Origin: Cryomorphaceae bacterium BACL7 MAG-120322-bin74
Lineage (GTDB): Bacteria > Bacteroidota > Bacteroidia > Flavobacteriales > Schleiferiaceae
NCBI GenBank assembly: GCA_001438205.1
Contig: LICG01000013.1
Location: 1-41,872, forward strand
Direction of reading: 5' to 3'
Length of the DNA: 41,872 bases
Below are positions 7,561-15,825 of the stretch, one piece after another (position 1 is the stretch's first letter; each line of letters opens with the position of its first letter). Below the pieces are notes generated by a model. That model saw nothing but the letters and a program-made list of their open reading frames with translations. It ran no database searches and was not told the origin of the DNA. A program made the translations under genes and the position numbers.

Positions 7561-8682
7561 TTATGCGTTGAGCATCACGGGCATGACCAACATCAGCACT
7601 TCTTCCCCTGCGTCTAAGCCCCCTTCGGGAAGAAGAATGCCTGCGCGGTTGGGTGCAGAAAGCTCCAAAGCTACTTCGTCGGACTCAAGGTTGCCTAACA
7701 TTTCGGCAATGAAACGACTATTGAAGCCAATTTCCATGTCGGTTCCTTCATAGTTGCAGCCCAGGCGTTCATGCGCCTTGTTGGCAAAGTCCAAATCTTC
7801 TGCAGAAATGTGCAGTTCATTCCCTGCCACCTTGAGGCGAATTTGGTGGGTGGTTTTATTGGAGAAGATGGATACACGTTTCACAGAACTCAAGAATGCG
7901 CCGCGGTCTACTACCAAACGGTTTGGGTTGTTCTTTGGGATGACGGCTTCAAAATTGGGATACTTGCCGTCAATCAAGCGGCACACCAAGGTTACCCCAT
8001 CATAGGTGAATTGGGCATTTTGCTCATTATACGCTAATTCAACTTCATTGTCGCCCGAGCCAAGGGTGGCCTTGAGCAAGTTGAGTGGCTTTTTCGGAAG
8101 GATAAATTCTGCTGTAGCCGGCGCACTGAAGTCTGTACGGCGGTAACGAACCAATTTATGTGCATCCGTGGCAACGAAGGTGAGCCCATCGCCCGTAAAC
8201 TGAAAAAATACGCCACTCATGACGGGGCGCAAATCGTCATTGCCTGCGGCAAATAAGGTTTTATGAATGGCAGTTGAAAGGACATGCGCCGGAAGTGTCA
8301 CGCGGTCAGCGCCATCAAGGGAAGCAGCTTTTGGATATTCGGCAGCGTCCACATAGGCCAAAGCGTATTTACCAAAATCACTACTTACCTCAAGTGAATG
8401 GCTCGTAGGGTTTAGGCTAAAGGTGAGGGGCTGCTCTGGAAAACTCTTGACGGTGTCTAGCAACATACGCGCTGGGATAGCCGCAGTCGTACTCTCTGAA
8501 GCATCCACGGCCAAAGTGGTTGTCATAGTAGTTTCCAGATCGGAAGCCGTAATCGTCAATTTCCCCGGGGTAAGTTGCACCAAAAAATGGTCCAAAATGG
8601 GCAGAGTATTGTTAGTCTGGATGACGCCGCTTACAGTTTGCAGGGCGCGCAGCAATTGGCCGCTTGATACGATAAACTTCAT
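7561..8682 (-). CDS. dnaN: DNA polymerase III sliding clamp, beta subunit
   Basis: 373 residues, normal for the beta clamp, made of three similar DnaN domains (about residues 1-120, 130-245 and 246-373). It begins MKFIVSSGQLLRALQTVSGV and ends LMLVMPVMLNA, in place of the LMPMRL-type C-terminus common to bacterial clamps. The ring dimer encircles DNA and tethers polymerase III and many repair proteins. It is not next to dnaA here, but follows gldF/gldG and a DUF4340 gene, a linkage known in Flavobacteriia. A near-match promoter box (TTACTTTG) lies 4 bases before the ATG, so it may have its own promoter inside the cluster. Confidence 0.96.
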   Translation of the reverse strand: MKFIVSSGQLLRALQTVSGVIQTNNTLPILDHFLVQLTPGKLTITASDLETTMTTTLAVDASESTTAAIPARMLLDTVKSFPEQPLTFSLNPTSHSLEVSSDFGKYALAYVDAAEYPKAASLDGADRVTLPAHVLSTAIHKTLFAAGNDDLRPVMSGVFFQFTGDGLTFVATDAHKLVRYRRTDFSAPATAEFILPKKPLNLLKATLGSGDNEVELAYNEQNAQFTYDGVTLVCRLIDGKYPNFEAVIPKNNPNRLVVDRGAFLSSVKRVSIFSNKTTHQIRLKVAGNELHISAEDLDFANKAHERLGCNYEGTDMEIGFNSRFIAEMLGNLESDEVALELSAPNRAGILLPEGGLDAGEEVLMLVMPVMLNA

Positions 8683-8686
8683 ACTG

Positions 8687-8694
8687 CAAAGTAA
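8687..8694 (-). promoter_or_regulatory. Possible -7 box variant (TTACTTTG) directly upstream of dnaN
   Basis: Minus-strand TTACTTTG differs from TAnnTTTG by having a one-base shorter spacer after TA. It lies 4 bases from the dnaN ATG, the same distance seen for the full-match boxes of tgt and pyrE. The same octamer precedes the yggS-type gene at 17843-17850. No -33 element was recognised. Confidence 0.35.
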
Positions 8695-8721
8695 TTGTTC
8701 CCTGCGGGAGAATCAGCGCAT

Positions 8722-9714
8722 TTAGGGAAGGAAAGCCTCAAAACTTTTCAACACATGTTGAAGACCATAGCGCTGGGCTAGAACAAAGCGTCCATCACTT
8801 AAAATGCCATAAAAACGATCTGGGTCAAATTCCTGAGGTTGACCATTTTCATCCAAAATATCAGGTCCGCCAGGGACAGGGTATAAGCTCAAGGTGGCAC
8901 TGCTTCCATCCGTATACTGAACGGCAATTTGTGCGACAGGTTTTGACGCAGCAATAGAGTCCTGCTTTGCCCAAGCAAGGTCACTAGGGATAATCATGCC
9001 TTCATATTGCACTTGGCGAATCCCTTTTATGAGGGCTTGGCACGCCATGGGGTCTCCCTGTATGCCTTCTTCTTGGCCTCGCGTGAGGGAAAATTCCACC
9101 CCTTCCTTGCGTAAAGCAAAATGCTCGGCATCGGGGTATAGGAAAGAAACCGTGACAATTTCGTCTTGGCTAGGCCATAATTCACGTGTGCGCCAGAGGT
9201 CTTCGCGAAGAAAAAAGCGACTGGATAGGTAGCCATTAAATCCTGGTAGATAGGTCGCTACGGGGGTCTCATACCCTTCCATAAGCATATAGGTGCCGAG
9301 CATATCCGGGGTTTCTGTGCCCACAGTAAAGGCCTTTACCTGTTCGTCCCCTTGATAAACTTCGACGCGCTTACCATAGGTGGCCATGCCGGTCAGAATG
9401 GTGTTTTGCGCCGCGGCCTGAGGGAAGTTGCGGAGGCGGACACGATAGAGGGTTTCTAATATGACCTCAATGGCGTCATGCCGGGCTATGTAGGTGCCAT
9501 TGACCAACCACTGACTGCCAGAAGTTCGGGTCAACACCACCGTGTCAGGGCTTTTGTCCCAGATGACAATACGGGTGATGGCCGAGGTGTCCCCCACGGC
9601 AAAGTCGTAGAGGCCTTGGTCGATCCCCTTTTGACTCCAGATTTCACGAATAAGCAAGAACGCCATGCCTCCGAGGAGAAGGGCTATTCCAATGTGGGTC
9701 CAACGGATTTTCAT
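8722..9714 (-). CDS. DUF4340 domain protein, membrane anchored, linked to gldG
   Basis: 330 residues from the ATG at 9714, which overlaps the gldG stop as ATGA; a longer frame upstream would run into gldG. It starts MKIRWTHIGIALLLGGMAFL, a single N-terminal helix that should anchor it in the inner membrane, followed by a beta-rich extracytoplasmic part with the WLVNGTYIARHDAIEVIL-type segment (about 73-90) typical of DUF4340. In many bacteria DUF4340 proteins follow GldG-like genes of ABC transporter clusters. A role as an accessory subunit of the GldFG complex is inferred from the coupling, not shown. It is followed after 39 bases by dnaN. Confidence 0.78.
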   Translation of the reverse strand: MKIRWTHIGIALLLGGMAFLLIREIWSQKGIDQGLYDFAVGDTSAITRIVIWDKSPDTVVLTRTSGSQWLVNGTYIARHDAIEVILETLYRVRLRNFPQAAAQNTILTGMATYGKRVEVYQGDEQVKAFTVGTETPDMLGTYMLMEGYETPVATYLPGFNGYLSSRFFLREDLWRTRELWPSQDEIVTVSFLYPDAEHFALRKEGVEFSLTRGQEEGIQGDPMACQALIKGIRQVQYEGMIIPSDLAWAKQDSIAASKPVAQIAVQYTDGSSATLSLYPVPGGPDILDENGQPQEFDPDRFYGILSDGRFVLAQRYGLQHVLKSFEAFLP

Positions 9715-11432
9715 AGGGCGTGGGAGGGTTTTGTAAAGTGACGACGGCGAAGACGGCGGTAGGTGAAGCCTGCTAAAAAAGTAAGGAGGATAGGCCCCAA
9801 TGCATTGCCCCATTGCCAAAGGGCTCTGTTTTTGTTGGCGCGCGGGCTATCTAGTAAACGCAATGTAACATCACGTCCACGGACCGCGATTAAGCTCGTG
9901 CCATCTAGCATGTACTCCAAGGCATTCAATAAGAAATCTGCATTCCCAAATTGCTGTCCTGTGAATTGGTCAAATCCAAGGGGGAGTGGCGCTCCACGCG
10001 GCAAATCAGCGCGAACGACATTGCGTTGGTTCTTCATAAAATCACCATCCGAAATCACCAACAATTTGGCATCACTTGCAGCGGATTTGGGCGCAGCTAC
10101 ATCGGTTTTTGGCGAAATCCGGTGGGCATAAAAGGAGGGCAAGGGTCCTTCAAGCAAAAGTGCGGTGGTGAGATTTTTCTCTCGAAAATCCGCGGGATTT
10201 GGTTCAGCGTATAACGTGGCTAAACTCACACTGCCTGGGGTAGCCTGACGTCGAGCATAGGGCGAACTCATCAAGAGAGGCGTCTTCTTTACGCCCGGCG
10301 CACGCACAGTATCAAGGGTCGTGGCAAATTCCATGCGAACCGCATTTAGGTTTCGTGCAATGGGGTGTTCCGTTTGAGGTAAAAAGAGGGGAAAGTACAC
10401 CCATGGCCGCACAGACCTTCGGTCATTTACCCCTGCGCATACCATGTCTTGTAATAATGTGGTGGTGACGCGCGCGCCATAAGAAAATAGCTGGTCCCCA
10501 AGCCCAAGGGCATCTAAGATGGGATAGGCCAAAAACTCTGGGGCGTAACTCAAAGAATCCATTTCAGCATACACCGCATCGAGCATCACAATCGCGCGAC
10601 CATTGTTCATTAAATACTGGTCAATTAACCATCGGTCAAGGTCTGAGAAACTGGCGCGTGGCTTCGCTAAAACAATTAAATCATAGCTATTAAGCCTGCG
10701 CACTTGAAGGCTCAAATCGGGTTGCCCAAGCAACGTGTCCAAGGGGAATTCGCGCAAATTAAAGCGTTCCACGTCATAAGCCTTTGCCGCCGACATTTCC
10801 CACGATGCAGTTTCTATCGCATTGAGTTCTCCATGGCCCTCAAGGATGGCCAAAGTCGGCCTATGGGTGCTTGTAAGGCCTTTTAGCGCGCTAGCCAAGG
10901 TGTATTCTAGGTTTTGAATGGACGCATTGATCTGTGCTTCTGGGGCGGTGGCAAATTGCTCCAGAAGCAACGAAAGACTCCATTCGCGCTCTCTGTATGT
11001 GGCGATGGCCCCAGGAAATACTTGCTGCTGTCGAACCCCATCAGCCTCCTCTACTTCAATCTGTACGGCATTCAATCCAGCATTTTTTAACTGCTGATAG
11101 GTATCTCTGCGCGCTTGAGGGTCAGGATTTTCCGAAGGATTGATAAAGACATATTGGATGTTCCCATTGCGCGCTCGGAATTCATCCAGCATTCGTCGGG
11201 TTTCTTCACGAAGTCGCTGAAAACCAGAAGGAAAGTCTCCGTCCAAGTAAAGGGTGATCAGCATGGGGTCCTCAACTTGGTCGATGAGGGACAGGGTGCT
11301 TTCATTTAAGCTGAAGCGTTGATCTTCGGTTAAATCAAAGCGCAAAAAGGCAAACCGGCTTATGCCCATGGCAGCCATGACCAACAAAGAAATACCGGCC
11401 AGTGTCAGAAGATCATGTACTTTTCTACTCAC
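9711..11432 (-). CDS. gldG: Gliding-motility-associated ABC transporter protein GldG
   Basis: 573 residues, normal for GldG. It has one N-terminal helix (about residues 9-26), a long extracytoplasmic part of the ABC_transp_aux (DUF3194-like/GldG) type, and a C-terminal helix before a basic tail (ALGPILLTFLAGFTYRRLRR). Early motifs such as FDLTEDQRFSLNESTLSLI (about 33-51) and ITLYLDGDFPSGFQRLREE (about 59-77) are characteristic of the family. In Flavobacterium johnsoniae GldA, GldF and GldG form an ABC transporter needed for gliding. No gldA ATPase gene is in this window. The start overlaps the gldF stop by 4 bases, and the stop overlaps the DUF4340 start, so the three should be translated together. 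Confidence 0.93.
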   Translation of the reverse strand: MSRKVHDLLTLAGISLLVMAAMGISRFAFLRFDLTEDQRFSLNESTLSLIDQVEDPMLITLYLDGDFPSGFQRLREETRRMLDEFRARNGNIQYVFINPSENPDPQARRDTYQQLKNAGLNAVQIEVEEADGVRQQQVFPGAIATYREREWSLSLLLEQFATAPEAQINASIQNLEYTLASALKGLTSTHRPTLAILEGHGELNAIETASWEMSAAKAYDVERFNLREFPLDTLLGQPDLSLQVRRLNSYDLIVLAKPRASFSDLDRWLIDQYLMNNGRAIVMLDAVYAEMDSLSYAPEFLAYPILDALGLGDQLFSYGARVTTTLLQDMVCAGVNDRRSVRPWVYFPLFLPQTEHPIARNLNAVRMEFATTLDTVRAPGVKKTPLLMSSPYARRQATPGSVSLATLYAEPNPADFREKNLTTALLLEGPLPSFYAHRISPKTDVAAPKSAASDAKLLVISDGDFMKNQRNVVRADLPRGAPLPLGFDQFTGQQFGNADFLLNALEYMLDGTSLIAVRGRDVTLRLLDSPRANKNRALWQWGNALGPILLTFLAGFTYRRLRRRHFTKPSHAL

Positions 11433-12160
11433 CAGTTTCTGCTTTGAAGGGCGGTGCGCGCCGCGGCCATGAATACCAGGTTGAGTCCAACAAAATACAC
11501 CACATCTCGGCTGTCCACGACCCCGCGACTAATGGAGGTATAGTGCTCAGAAATGCCCAAATTCAAGATGAAAAGGCTTTGTGACTTCAAAAGGGAAAGC
11601 GTCGCAAGTTGATCAAATCCCGCATAGAGACTAAGGCAAAATAACATGCCCAAAACAAACGCGACAATGGGATTGTCGGTAATGGCACTCGTGAAAAGGG
11701 ATACACTGAGATAAACGCTTGCCAAGAAGAGAAGGCCCAAATAGCTCCCTGCCATGCTGCCAAGGTCCAGGTTGCCAATGGGATTGCCCAAAAGGTAGAG
11801 GCTATAGGCGTAGGCCAATGTGGGGAGTATAGCCAAGCCTACCAGCCCCATGCCGGCGATCCACTTGGCAAGAATGATTTGACTTTCTCGCAAGGGTTTG
11901 GTCAAGAGCCATTCCAAGGTGCCTGTGCGTCGCTCCTCGGCTAGCATGCGCATTCCAATGGCGGGCAAGAGAAATAAAAAGACCCAAGGAGACAGCATGA
12001 AGAGTCCATCTAGTTGAGCGTAGCCACTGTCTAAAAGGTTAAAAGGACCTGACATCAGCCAGAGAAACGCCCCATTTAGGCCCAGGTACACGCAGAGAAT
12101 CAGCACGCCTGTGGCCGACTGAAAAAATGCGTGGAATTCCTTTTTGGCAAGTGCCCACAT
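11429..12160 (-). CDS. gldF: Gliding-motility-associated ABC transporter permease GldF
   Basis: 243 residues with about six membrane helices, the size and layout of an ABC-2-type permease of the GldF/NosY group. It begins MWALAKKEFHAFFQSATGVL, and contains the EERRTGTLEWLLTKPL motif (about residues 76-91) that is diagnostic for this permease family. It is the membrane channel partner of GldG and of the ATPase GldA in gliding bacteria. The frame overlaps gldG by 4 bases. The upstream ABM-domain gene ends 4 bases before the ATG, so this is one cluster from 13252 down. Whether this organism actually glides cannot be concluded from two genes. Confidence 0.92.
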   Translation of the reverse strand: MWALAKKEFHAFFQSATGVLILCVYLGLNGAFLWLMSGPFNLLDSGYAQLDGLFMLSPWVFLFLLPAIGMRMLAEERRTGTLEWLLTKPLRESQIILAKWIAGMGLVGLAILPTLAYAYSLYLLGNPIGNLDLGSMAGSYLGLLFLASVYLSVSLFTSAITDNPIVAFVLGMLFCLSLYAGFDQLATLSLLKSQSLFILNLGISEHYTSISRGVVDSRDVVYFVGLNLVFMAAARTALQSRNW

Positions 12161-12164
12161 AGGG

Positions 12165-12449
12165 TTATTCGGGATTTAAAGTCGTGGTCCAGGCTTCCGC
12201 TTTTGCAGCGAACCATGGTTTGACGGTGGGCCAAATTTCGGCAAATAATGACGACTGGCGGTATGCTTCGAGGTCCTTTTCTGCATCCCAGTGACTGAGG
12301 GTAAAGAAATGCCCCTGTTGCCCCGTCAATAAATCCACTTTTTGACACCCCGCTTGCATCCGAATGCGGGCCATTCTTGGCAGAACGAATGCCTCGAAAT
12401 CTGCTATGCGCTCAGAGACAATGTGAAGATGGACAATGCGCACAATCAT
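12165..12449 (-). CDS. Small ABM-superfamily (dimeric alpha/beta barrel) protein
   Basis: 94 residues. The pattern MIVRIVHLHIVSERIADFE, then a helix, then CQKVDLLTGQQGHFFTLSHW and a second helix (LEAYRQSSLFAEIWPTVKPW) is that of the antibiotic biosynthesis monooxygenase (ABM) domain, a ferredoxin-like fold that dimerises into a barrel. Members include quinol monooxygenases, haem-degrading enzymes and many of unknown role. No haem-ligand or substrate-specific signature is recognisable. The start overlaps the stop of the SAM hydroxide adenosyltransferase gene by 4 bases (ATGA), which suggests coupled expression, and gldF follows after 4 bases. Confidence 0.75.
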   Translation of the reverse strand: MIVRIVHLHIVSERIADFEAFVLPRMARIRMQAGCQKVDLLTGQQGHFFTLSHWDAEKDLEAYRQSSLFAEIWPTVKPWFAAKAEAWTTTLNPE

Positions 12450-13252
12450 TTTCGCTGCAGTTCAATGGGGTCATTTACTTGCATACCTAAAAGGCTTGCC
12501 GCCGTGTTTACCCCATTGGCACCGGGTTGACTCACTCCGATTTCTAAATAGCCATAACGGTTCATGCGGGTGTAGAGGCTGCCGGAGTCTTGCAATGAAG
12601 CGCCGTCTGTGGCATGCTTGGTCACCCGGCGCCCGCGAACCACTGCGGTAAAAGGATCGCCCCCATGCCATGCATTGAGCCAGTCTTGGTGGGCATTGGT
12701 GACCAGCTGACCAAAGTGGTCAATGTATTGAACATGGACGATAGCGGTTTGGACATTTTTCACTTCCGGATGCGTGGCTTGTTGGGTCTTCCAATCTGTC
12801 AGAACTGGGCCTAGGACAGAGAGTGTGCCGCGGTTGAGTAAATGTGCCGCTGCCGCGGATAGTTGCGATTCTACATCCGTTAGTTCTAAACGGTTTTTTA
12901 AGTCGAGCCGGACAATTTGCTTGGGCTGTAGGTCAGGTCGAATAAGGGATAACCCCCCATGGTTGGCGCCCAAAAAGTAATGGCCATCCATTTCCATGGC
13001 GATGGCGGGTGTGAGTTGGGCATCCAAACAATCCACGAGGACCATATGCACGCTTCCCTTAGGAAAGGTAGGATACGCGGCACGCAGGACATAGGCGGCC
13101 TCCATGTGGTTGCGTGGGGGGATGCCATGGCTGATATCGACCAAAGGTGCGGCCACATGGGACCGCAACATTTCTCCATAGAGGTGCCCACGCACAGCTG
13201 CGGTATCTGGATCATTCCAACCATAGTCAGAGGTGAAGGTCACGAGGGGCAT
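12446..13252 (-). CDS. SAM hydroxide adenosyltransferase (DUF62 family)
   Basis: 268 residues. The N-terminus has FTSDYG (residues 6-11) and, further on, VDISHGIPPRNHMEAAYVL (about 38-56) and VDCLDAQ/ANHGGLSL, the signatures of the fluorinase/chlorinase/DUF62 family. The common, non-halogenating members split S-adenosylmethionine with hydroxide into adenosine and methionine. The length lacks the extra loop of the Streptomyces fluorinase, so a halogenase role is unlikely. It is the first gene of the ABM/gldF/gldG/DUF4340/dnaN run and faces phoH across a 53-base gap with an inverted repeat (13258-13282). The physiological purpose of this hydrolysis is not established in any organism I know. Confidence 0.88.
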   Translation of the reverse strand: MPLVTFTSDYGWNDPDTAAVRGHLYGEMLRSHVAAPLVDISHGIPPRNHMEAAYVLRAAYPTFPKGSVHMVLVDCLDAQLTPAIAMEMDGHYFLGANHGGLSLIRPDLQPKQIVRLDLKNRLELTDVESQLSAAAAHLLNRGTLSVLGPVLTDWKTQQATHPEVKNVQTAIVHVQYIDHFGQLVTNAHQDWLNAWHGGDPFTAVVRGRRVTKHATDGASLQDSGSLYTRMNRYGYLEIGVSQPGANGVNTAASLLGMQVNDPIELQRK

Positions 13253-13257
13253 ACATC

Positions 13258-13282
13258 GTACTTTTGGATTGTATAAAAGTAC
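13258..13282. repeat. Inverted repeat holding two face-to-face promoter boxes (DUF62 gene / phoH)
   Basis: Two perfect 8-base arms, GTACTTTT (13258-13265) and AAAAGTAC (13275-13282), are separated by 9 bases. On the plus strand the left arm gives TACTTTTG (13259-13266), a full TAnnTTTG match for phoH. On the minus strand the right arm gives TACTTTTA (13274-13281), one mismatch, for the DUF62 gene. The symmetry may simply reflect two promoters in opposite directions, or may also be an operator. Confidence 0.55.
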
Positions 13283-13305
13283 TTGCTTCGGCCCACTCTA
13301 CAGGT

Positions 13306-14244
13306 ATGGAAAGAATTGTCCACATTGAGAACCTTGATCCCCGCATTCTTTTTGGCGAGAATAACGCCCGAATGCGTCAGTTAAAGGATTATTTCCCCAA
13401 ACTTAAAGTGACGGCTCGGGGCGAAATGATCAAATGGGAAGGCCAGGATGCTGATGTGACGGCTTTTGAAGAAAAATTAGATTTGATTTTCCGTCATATT
13501 GAATGCTTTAATGTGCTGACGGAGGCACAGCTTGAACGTATCGTCCTAGATGATAAACCTAGTATTTTAAAAAACATCAGCGGAAATAACGATGTGATTG
13601 TCAATGGGGTCGGTGGCTTGATGATCAAGGCACGCACGGCCAATCAGCGCAAGATGGTCGAAGCAGTCGACAAAAATGACTTGGTGTTTGCCATGGGGCC
13701 AGCGGGGACAGGTAAAACCTACACTGCTGTAGCTTTAGCCGTCCGTGCACTAAAAAACAAAGCGGTTCGTCGGGTTGTCTTGACCCGTCCAGCGGTCGAG
13801 GCAGGGGAGAGTCTGGGTTTTTTGCCTGGCGACATGAAGGAGAAATTAGACCCTTACATGCAACCTTTGTATGATGCCCTGCGTGACATGATTCCAGCGG
13901 AAAGATTGGCCCACTTTTTAGAAAATGGAACGATTGAAATAGCCCCTCTGGCCTTTATGCGGGGTCGAACTTTGGACCGGGCATTTGTTATTTTAGATGA
14001 AGCACAGAATACCACACCCAACCAAATGAAAATGTTTTTGACGCGGATGGGCCCTTCTTCTCAGTTTATTGTAACGGGTGATCCATCGCAAATCGACCTA
14101 CCTATTAAGCAACCCAGTGGCATGCCCCATGCGCTCAAAACGCTTACAGGGGTAGAAGGCATTGCGCATATAACGCTAGATGGCCGCGATGTGGTGCGCC
14201 ATCCCCTTGTTCGTAAAATCATTGCCGCCTACGACGGCCAATAA
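13306..14244 (+). CDS. PhoH-like ATPase
   Basis: 312 residues from the ATG at 13306; an in-frame TTG at 13264 falls inside the promoter box, so it is not the start. An N-terminal region of about 110 residues contains a KH-like segment ([11 protein letters not shown] onward), followed by the P-loop ATPase domain with Walker [20 protein letters not shown] (starting near residue 139), the [20 protein letters not shown] motif and Walker [16 protein letters not shown]. This is the PhoH/YbeZ type, which in E. coli works with the YbeY endoribonuclease in RNA metabolism and phosphate-starvation response. It heads a plus-strand run with purC, whose ATG overlaps its stop. Confidence 0.92.
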   Translation: MERIVHIENLDPRILFGENNARMRQLKDYFPKLKVTARGEMIKWEGQDADVTAFEEKLDLIFRHIECFNVLTEAQLERIVLDDKPSILKNISGNNDVIVNGVGGLMIKARTANQRKMVEAVDKNDLVFAMGPAGTGKTYTAVALAVRALKNKAVRRVVLTRPAVEAGESLGFLPGDMKEKLDPYMQPLYDALRDMIPAERLAHFLENGTIEIAPLAFMRGRTLDRAFVILDEAQNTTPNQMKMFLTRMGPSSQFIVTGDPSQIDLPIKQPSGMPHALKTLTGVEGIAHITLDGRDVVRHPLVRKIIAAYDGQ

Positions 14245-15212
14245 TGCTCATTATGTCTACGCTTACCCATTCTGACTTTCACTTCGCGGGCCAAAAGGCT
14301 GTCTATCATGGCAAGGTGCGGGATGTCTATACCCTAGAAAATGATCTATTGGTCATGGTGGCATCTGACCGTATCTCCGCTTTTGACGTAGTGCTGCCTA
14401 AAGGGATACCCCACAAAGGCCAGGTGCTCAACCAGATGGCCGAACATTTTTTATCCGCAACAGCGGACATTGTGCCCAATTGGCGCTTGGCAAGCCCTGA
14501 TCCAGTGGTCACCATCGGCTATCGGGCAGAGGCCTTTAAGGTGGAAATGGTCATACGGGGATACCTCAGTGGGCATGCGGCACGCACCTATGCTGCGGGA
14601 GAGCGCATGCTTTGCGGGGTGCAGATGCCGGAGGGTTTGCAGGAAAGTGACCCGTTCCCCCAGCCCTTAATAACCCCCACCACCAAAGAGGCGCTTGGGG
14701 CCCACGATGAAGATATTTCACGAGAAGATATTTTGGCCAAAGGCATCGTTTCTGAGGAAGATTATGTGCAATTAGAATCCTACACACGTGCACTTTTTGC
14801 ACGCGGTCAAGCGATGGCCGCCGAACGCGGTTTGATTTTGGTCGATACCAAATATGAATTTGGAAAACTGCCGAACGGGCAAATTGTGCTGATTGATGAA
14901 ATCCATACCCCAGACTCATCCCGTTATTTTATGGCAGAAGGCTATGCCGACAGACAAGAAAGCGAGGAGCCTCAAATCCAGTTGTCCAAAGAGTTTGTAC
15001 GCCAGTTTTTGATGGCCAATGGATTTCAGGGCAAAGAAGGGCAACAAATCCCTGCCCTCACGGACGAATGGGCACAGTCCGTGTCGGATCGGTACATTCA
15101 ATTGTACACCTTGGTGACGGGAAAACCCTTTGAGCCTGCAGATCGTCAAGATATTCCCGGGCGTATTCAGCACCATGTGGAACGGTTCTTGTCATCCACA
15201 CAGCATGACTAA
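14244..15212 (+). CDS. purC: Phosphoribosylaminoimidazole-succinocarboxamide synthase (SAICAR synthetase)
   Basis: 322 residues. It joins CAIR with aspartate using ATP in purine synthesis. Family motifs include KVRDVYTL (about 24-31), [20 protein letters not shown] (starting near 41), [12 protein letters not shown] and [21 protein letters not shown] followed by HTPDSSRYF. The length matches the long type found in Bacteroidota and yeast rather than the 237-residue E. coli type. The first ATG (14244) overlaps the phoH stop in TAATG; a second in-frame ATG at 14253 ([11 protein letters not shown]) is an equally plausible start. The outer-membrane barrel gene begins inside its last codons. No other pur gene is nearby. 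Confidence 0.95.
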   Translation: MLIMSTLTHSDFHFAGQKAVYHGKVRDVYTLENDLLVMVASDRISAFDVVLPKGIPHKGQVLNQMAEHFLSATADIVPNWRLASPDPVVTIGYRAEAFKVEMVIRGYLSGHAARTYAAGERMLCGVQMPEGLQESDPFPQPLITPTTKEALGAHDEDISREDILAKGIVSEEDYVQLESYTRALFARGQAMAAERGLILVDTKYEFGKLPNGQIVLIDEIHTPDSSRYFMAEGYADRQESEEPQIQLSKEFVRQFLMANGFQGKEGQQIPALTDEWAQSVSDRYIQLYTLVTGKPFEPADRQDIPGRIQHHVERFLSSTQHD

Positions 15213-15810
15213 ACGCTTTGTCATCCTTACGATGCTGTTGCTGCCTTTTGGCGCGGTAGCCCAATTGTTTTCCTACGGCATCACGGCAGGGGCCCATGTT
15301 GCCCAAGTAGAGGTAGACCCCTTTTCTATCGACCCGACCATGCCCATGGAAACGGTGCGCTTCACTGCAACAGGGGGCTATCATGCGGGTGTTTTTGCTC
15401 GACTGGGTGCTGGGCTTGTGTATATAGAGCCCCAACTTTGGTATACCGAACTCAATCAGTCCTTAACCTTTACGGATGGATCGGGCAGTCCCCAAACGGT
15501 GCCTTGGACATTGCGTCGGTTAGATGTACCCTTGGAAGTGGGGGTAAAAATGGGCCCTCTATTGCTGTTTTGTGCGCCTGTATGGTCGGCACCCATTGCG
15601 CAAATCTCTAGTGTCCAAACCCTCAGCGCTGCTTCTGGCAGTTGGGGCGGACAAGTTGGGGTGGGCGTCAAATTAGGTCCAATTCAGCTCACGGCACGTT
15701 ACGAAGGAAGTCTTGCCCCTTTTGCCGATCAAATCCAAGTGGCGGGCGGAACCTATGCGACAGACAGCCGTATCTCACAGCTCATCACAAGCCTTCATTT
15801 AAAGCTGTAA
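15205..15810 (+). CDS. Small outer-membrane beta-barrel protein (PorT-like family fold)
   Basis: 201 residues from the ATG at 15205, which lies inside the purC end (8-base overlap). It starts with a clear signal peptide ([20 protein letters not shown], cleavage expected after AVA). The rest alternates hydrophobic and polar residues in strands with Gly and aromatic residues, the pattern of an eight-stranded outer-membrane barrel: [54 protein letters not shown], and a final strand ending SLHLKL. The resemblance is to the broad OMP_b-brl_2 group, which also includes the type IX protein PorT. It is not close enough for me to call it PorT. Its function is unknown. Confidence 0.75.
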   Translation: MTKRFVILTMLLLPFGAVAQLFSYGITAGAHVAQVEVDPFSIDPTMPMETVRFTATGGYHAGVFARLGAGLVYIEPQLWYTELNQSLTFTDGSGSPQTVPWTLRRLDVPLEVGVKMGPLLLFCAPVWSAPIAQISSVQTLSAASGSWGGQVGVGVKLGPIQLTARYEGSLAPFADQIQVAGGTYATDSRISQLITSLHLKL

Positions 15811-15825
15811 GCACAGGGTACAAGC

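Noticed and set aside
12446-13252. Fluorinase or chlorinase identity for the SAM hydroxide adenosyltransferase
   Set aside because: The widespread DUF62 members of this length hydrolyse SAM with water-derived hydroxide; no halogenase loop or natural-product cluster is present.
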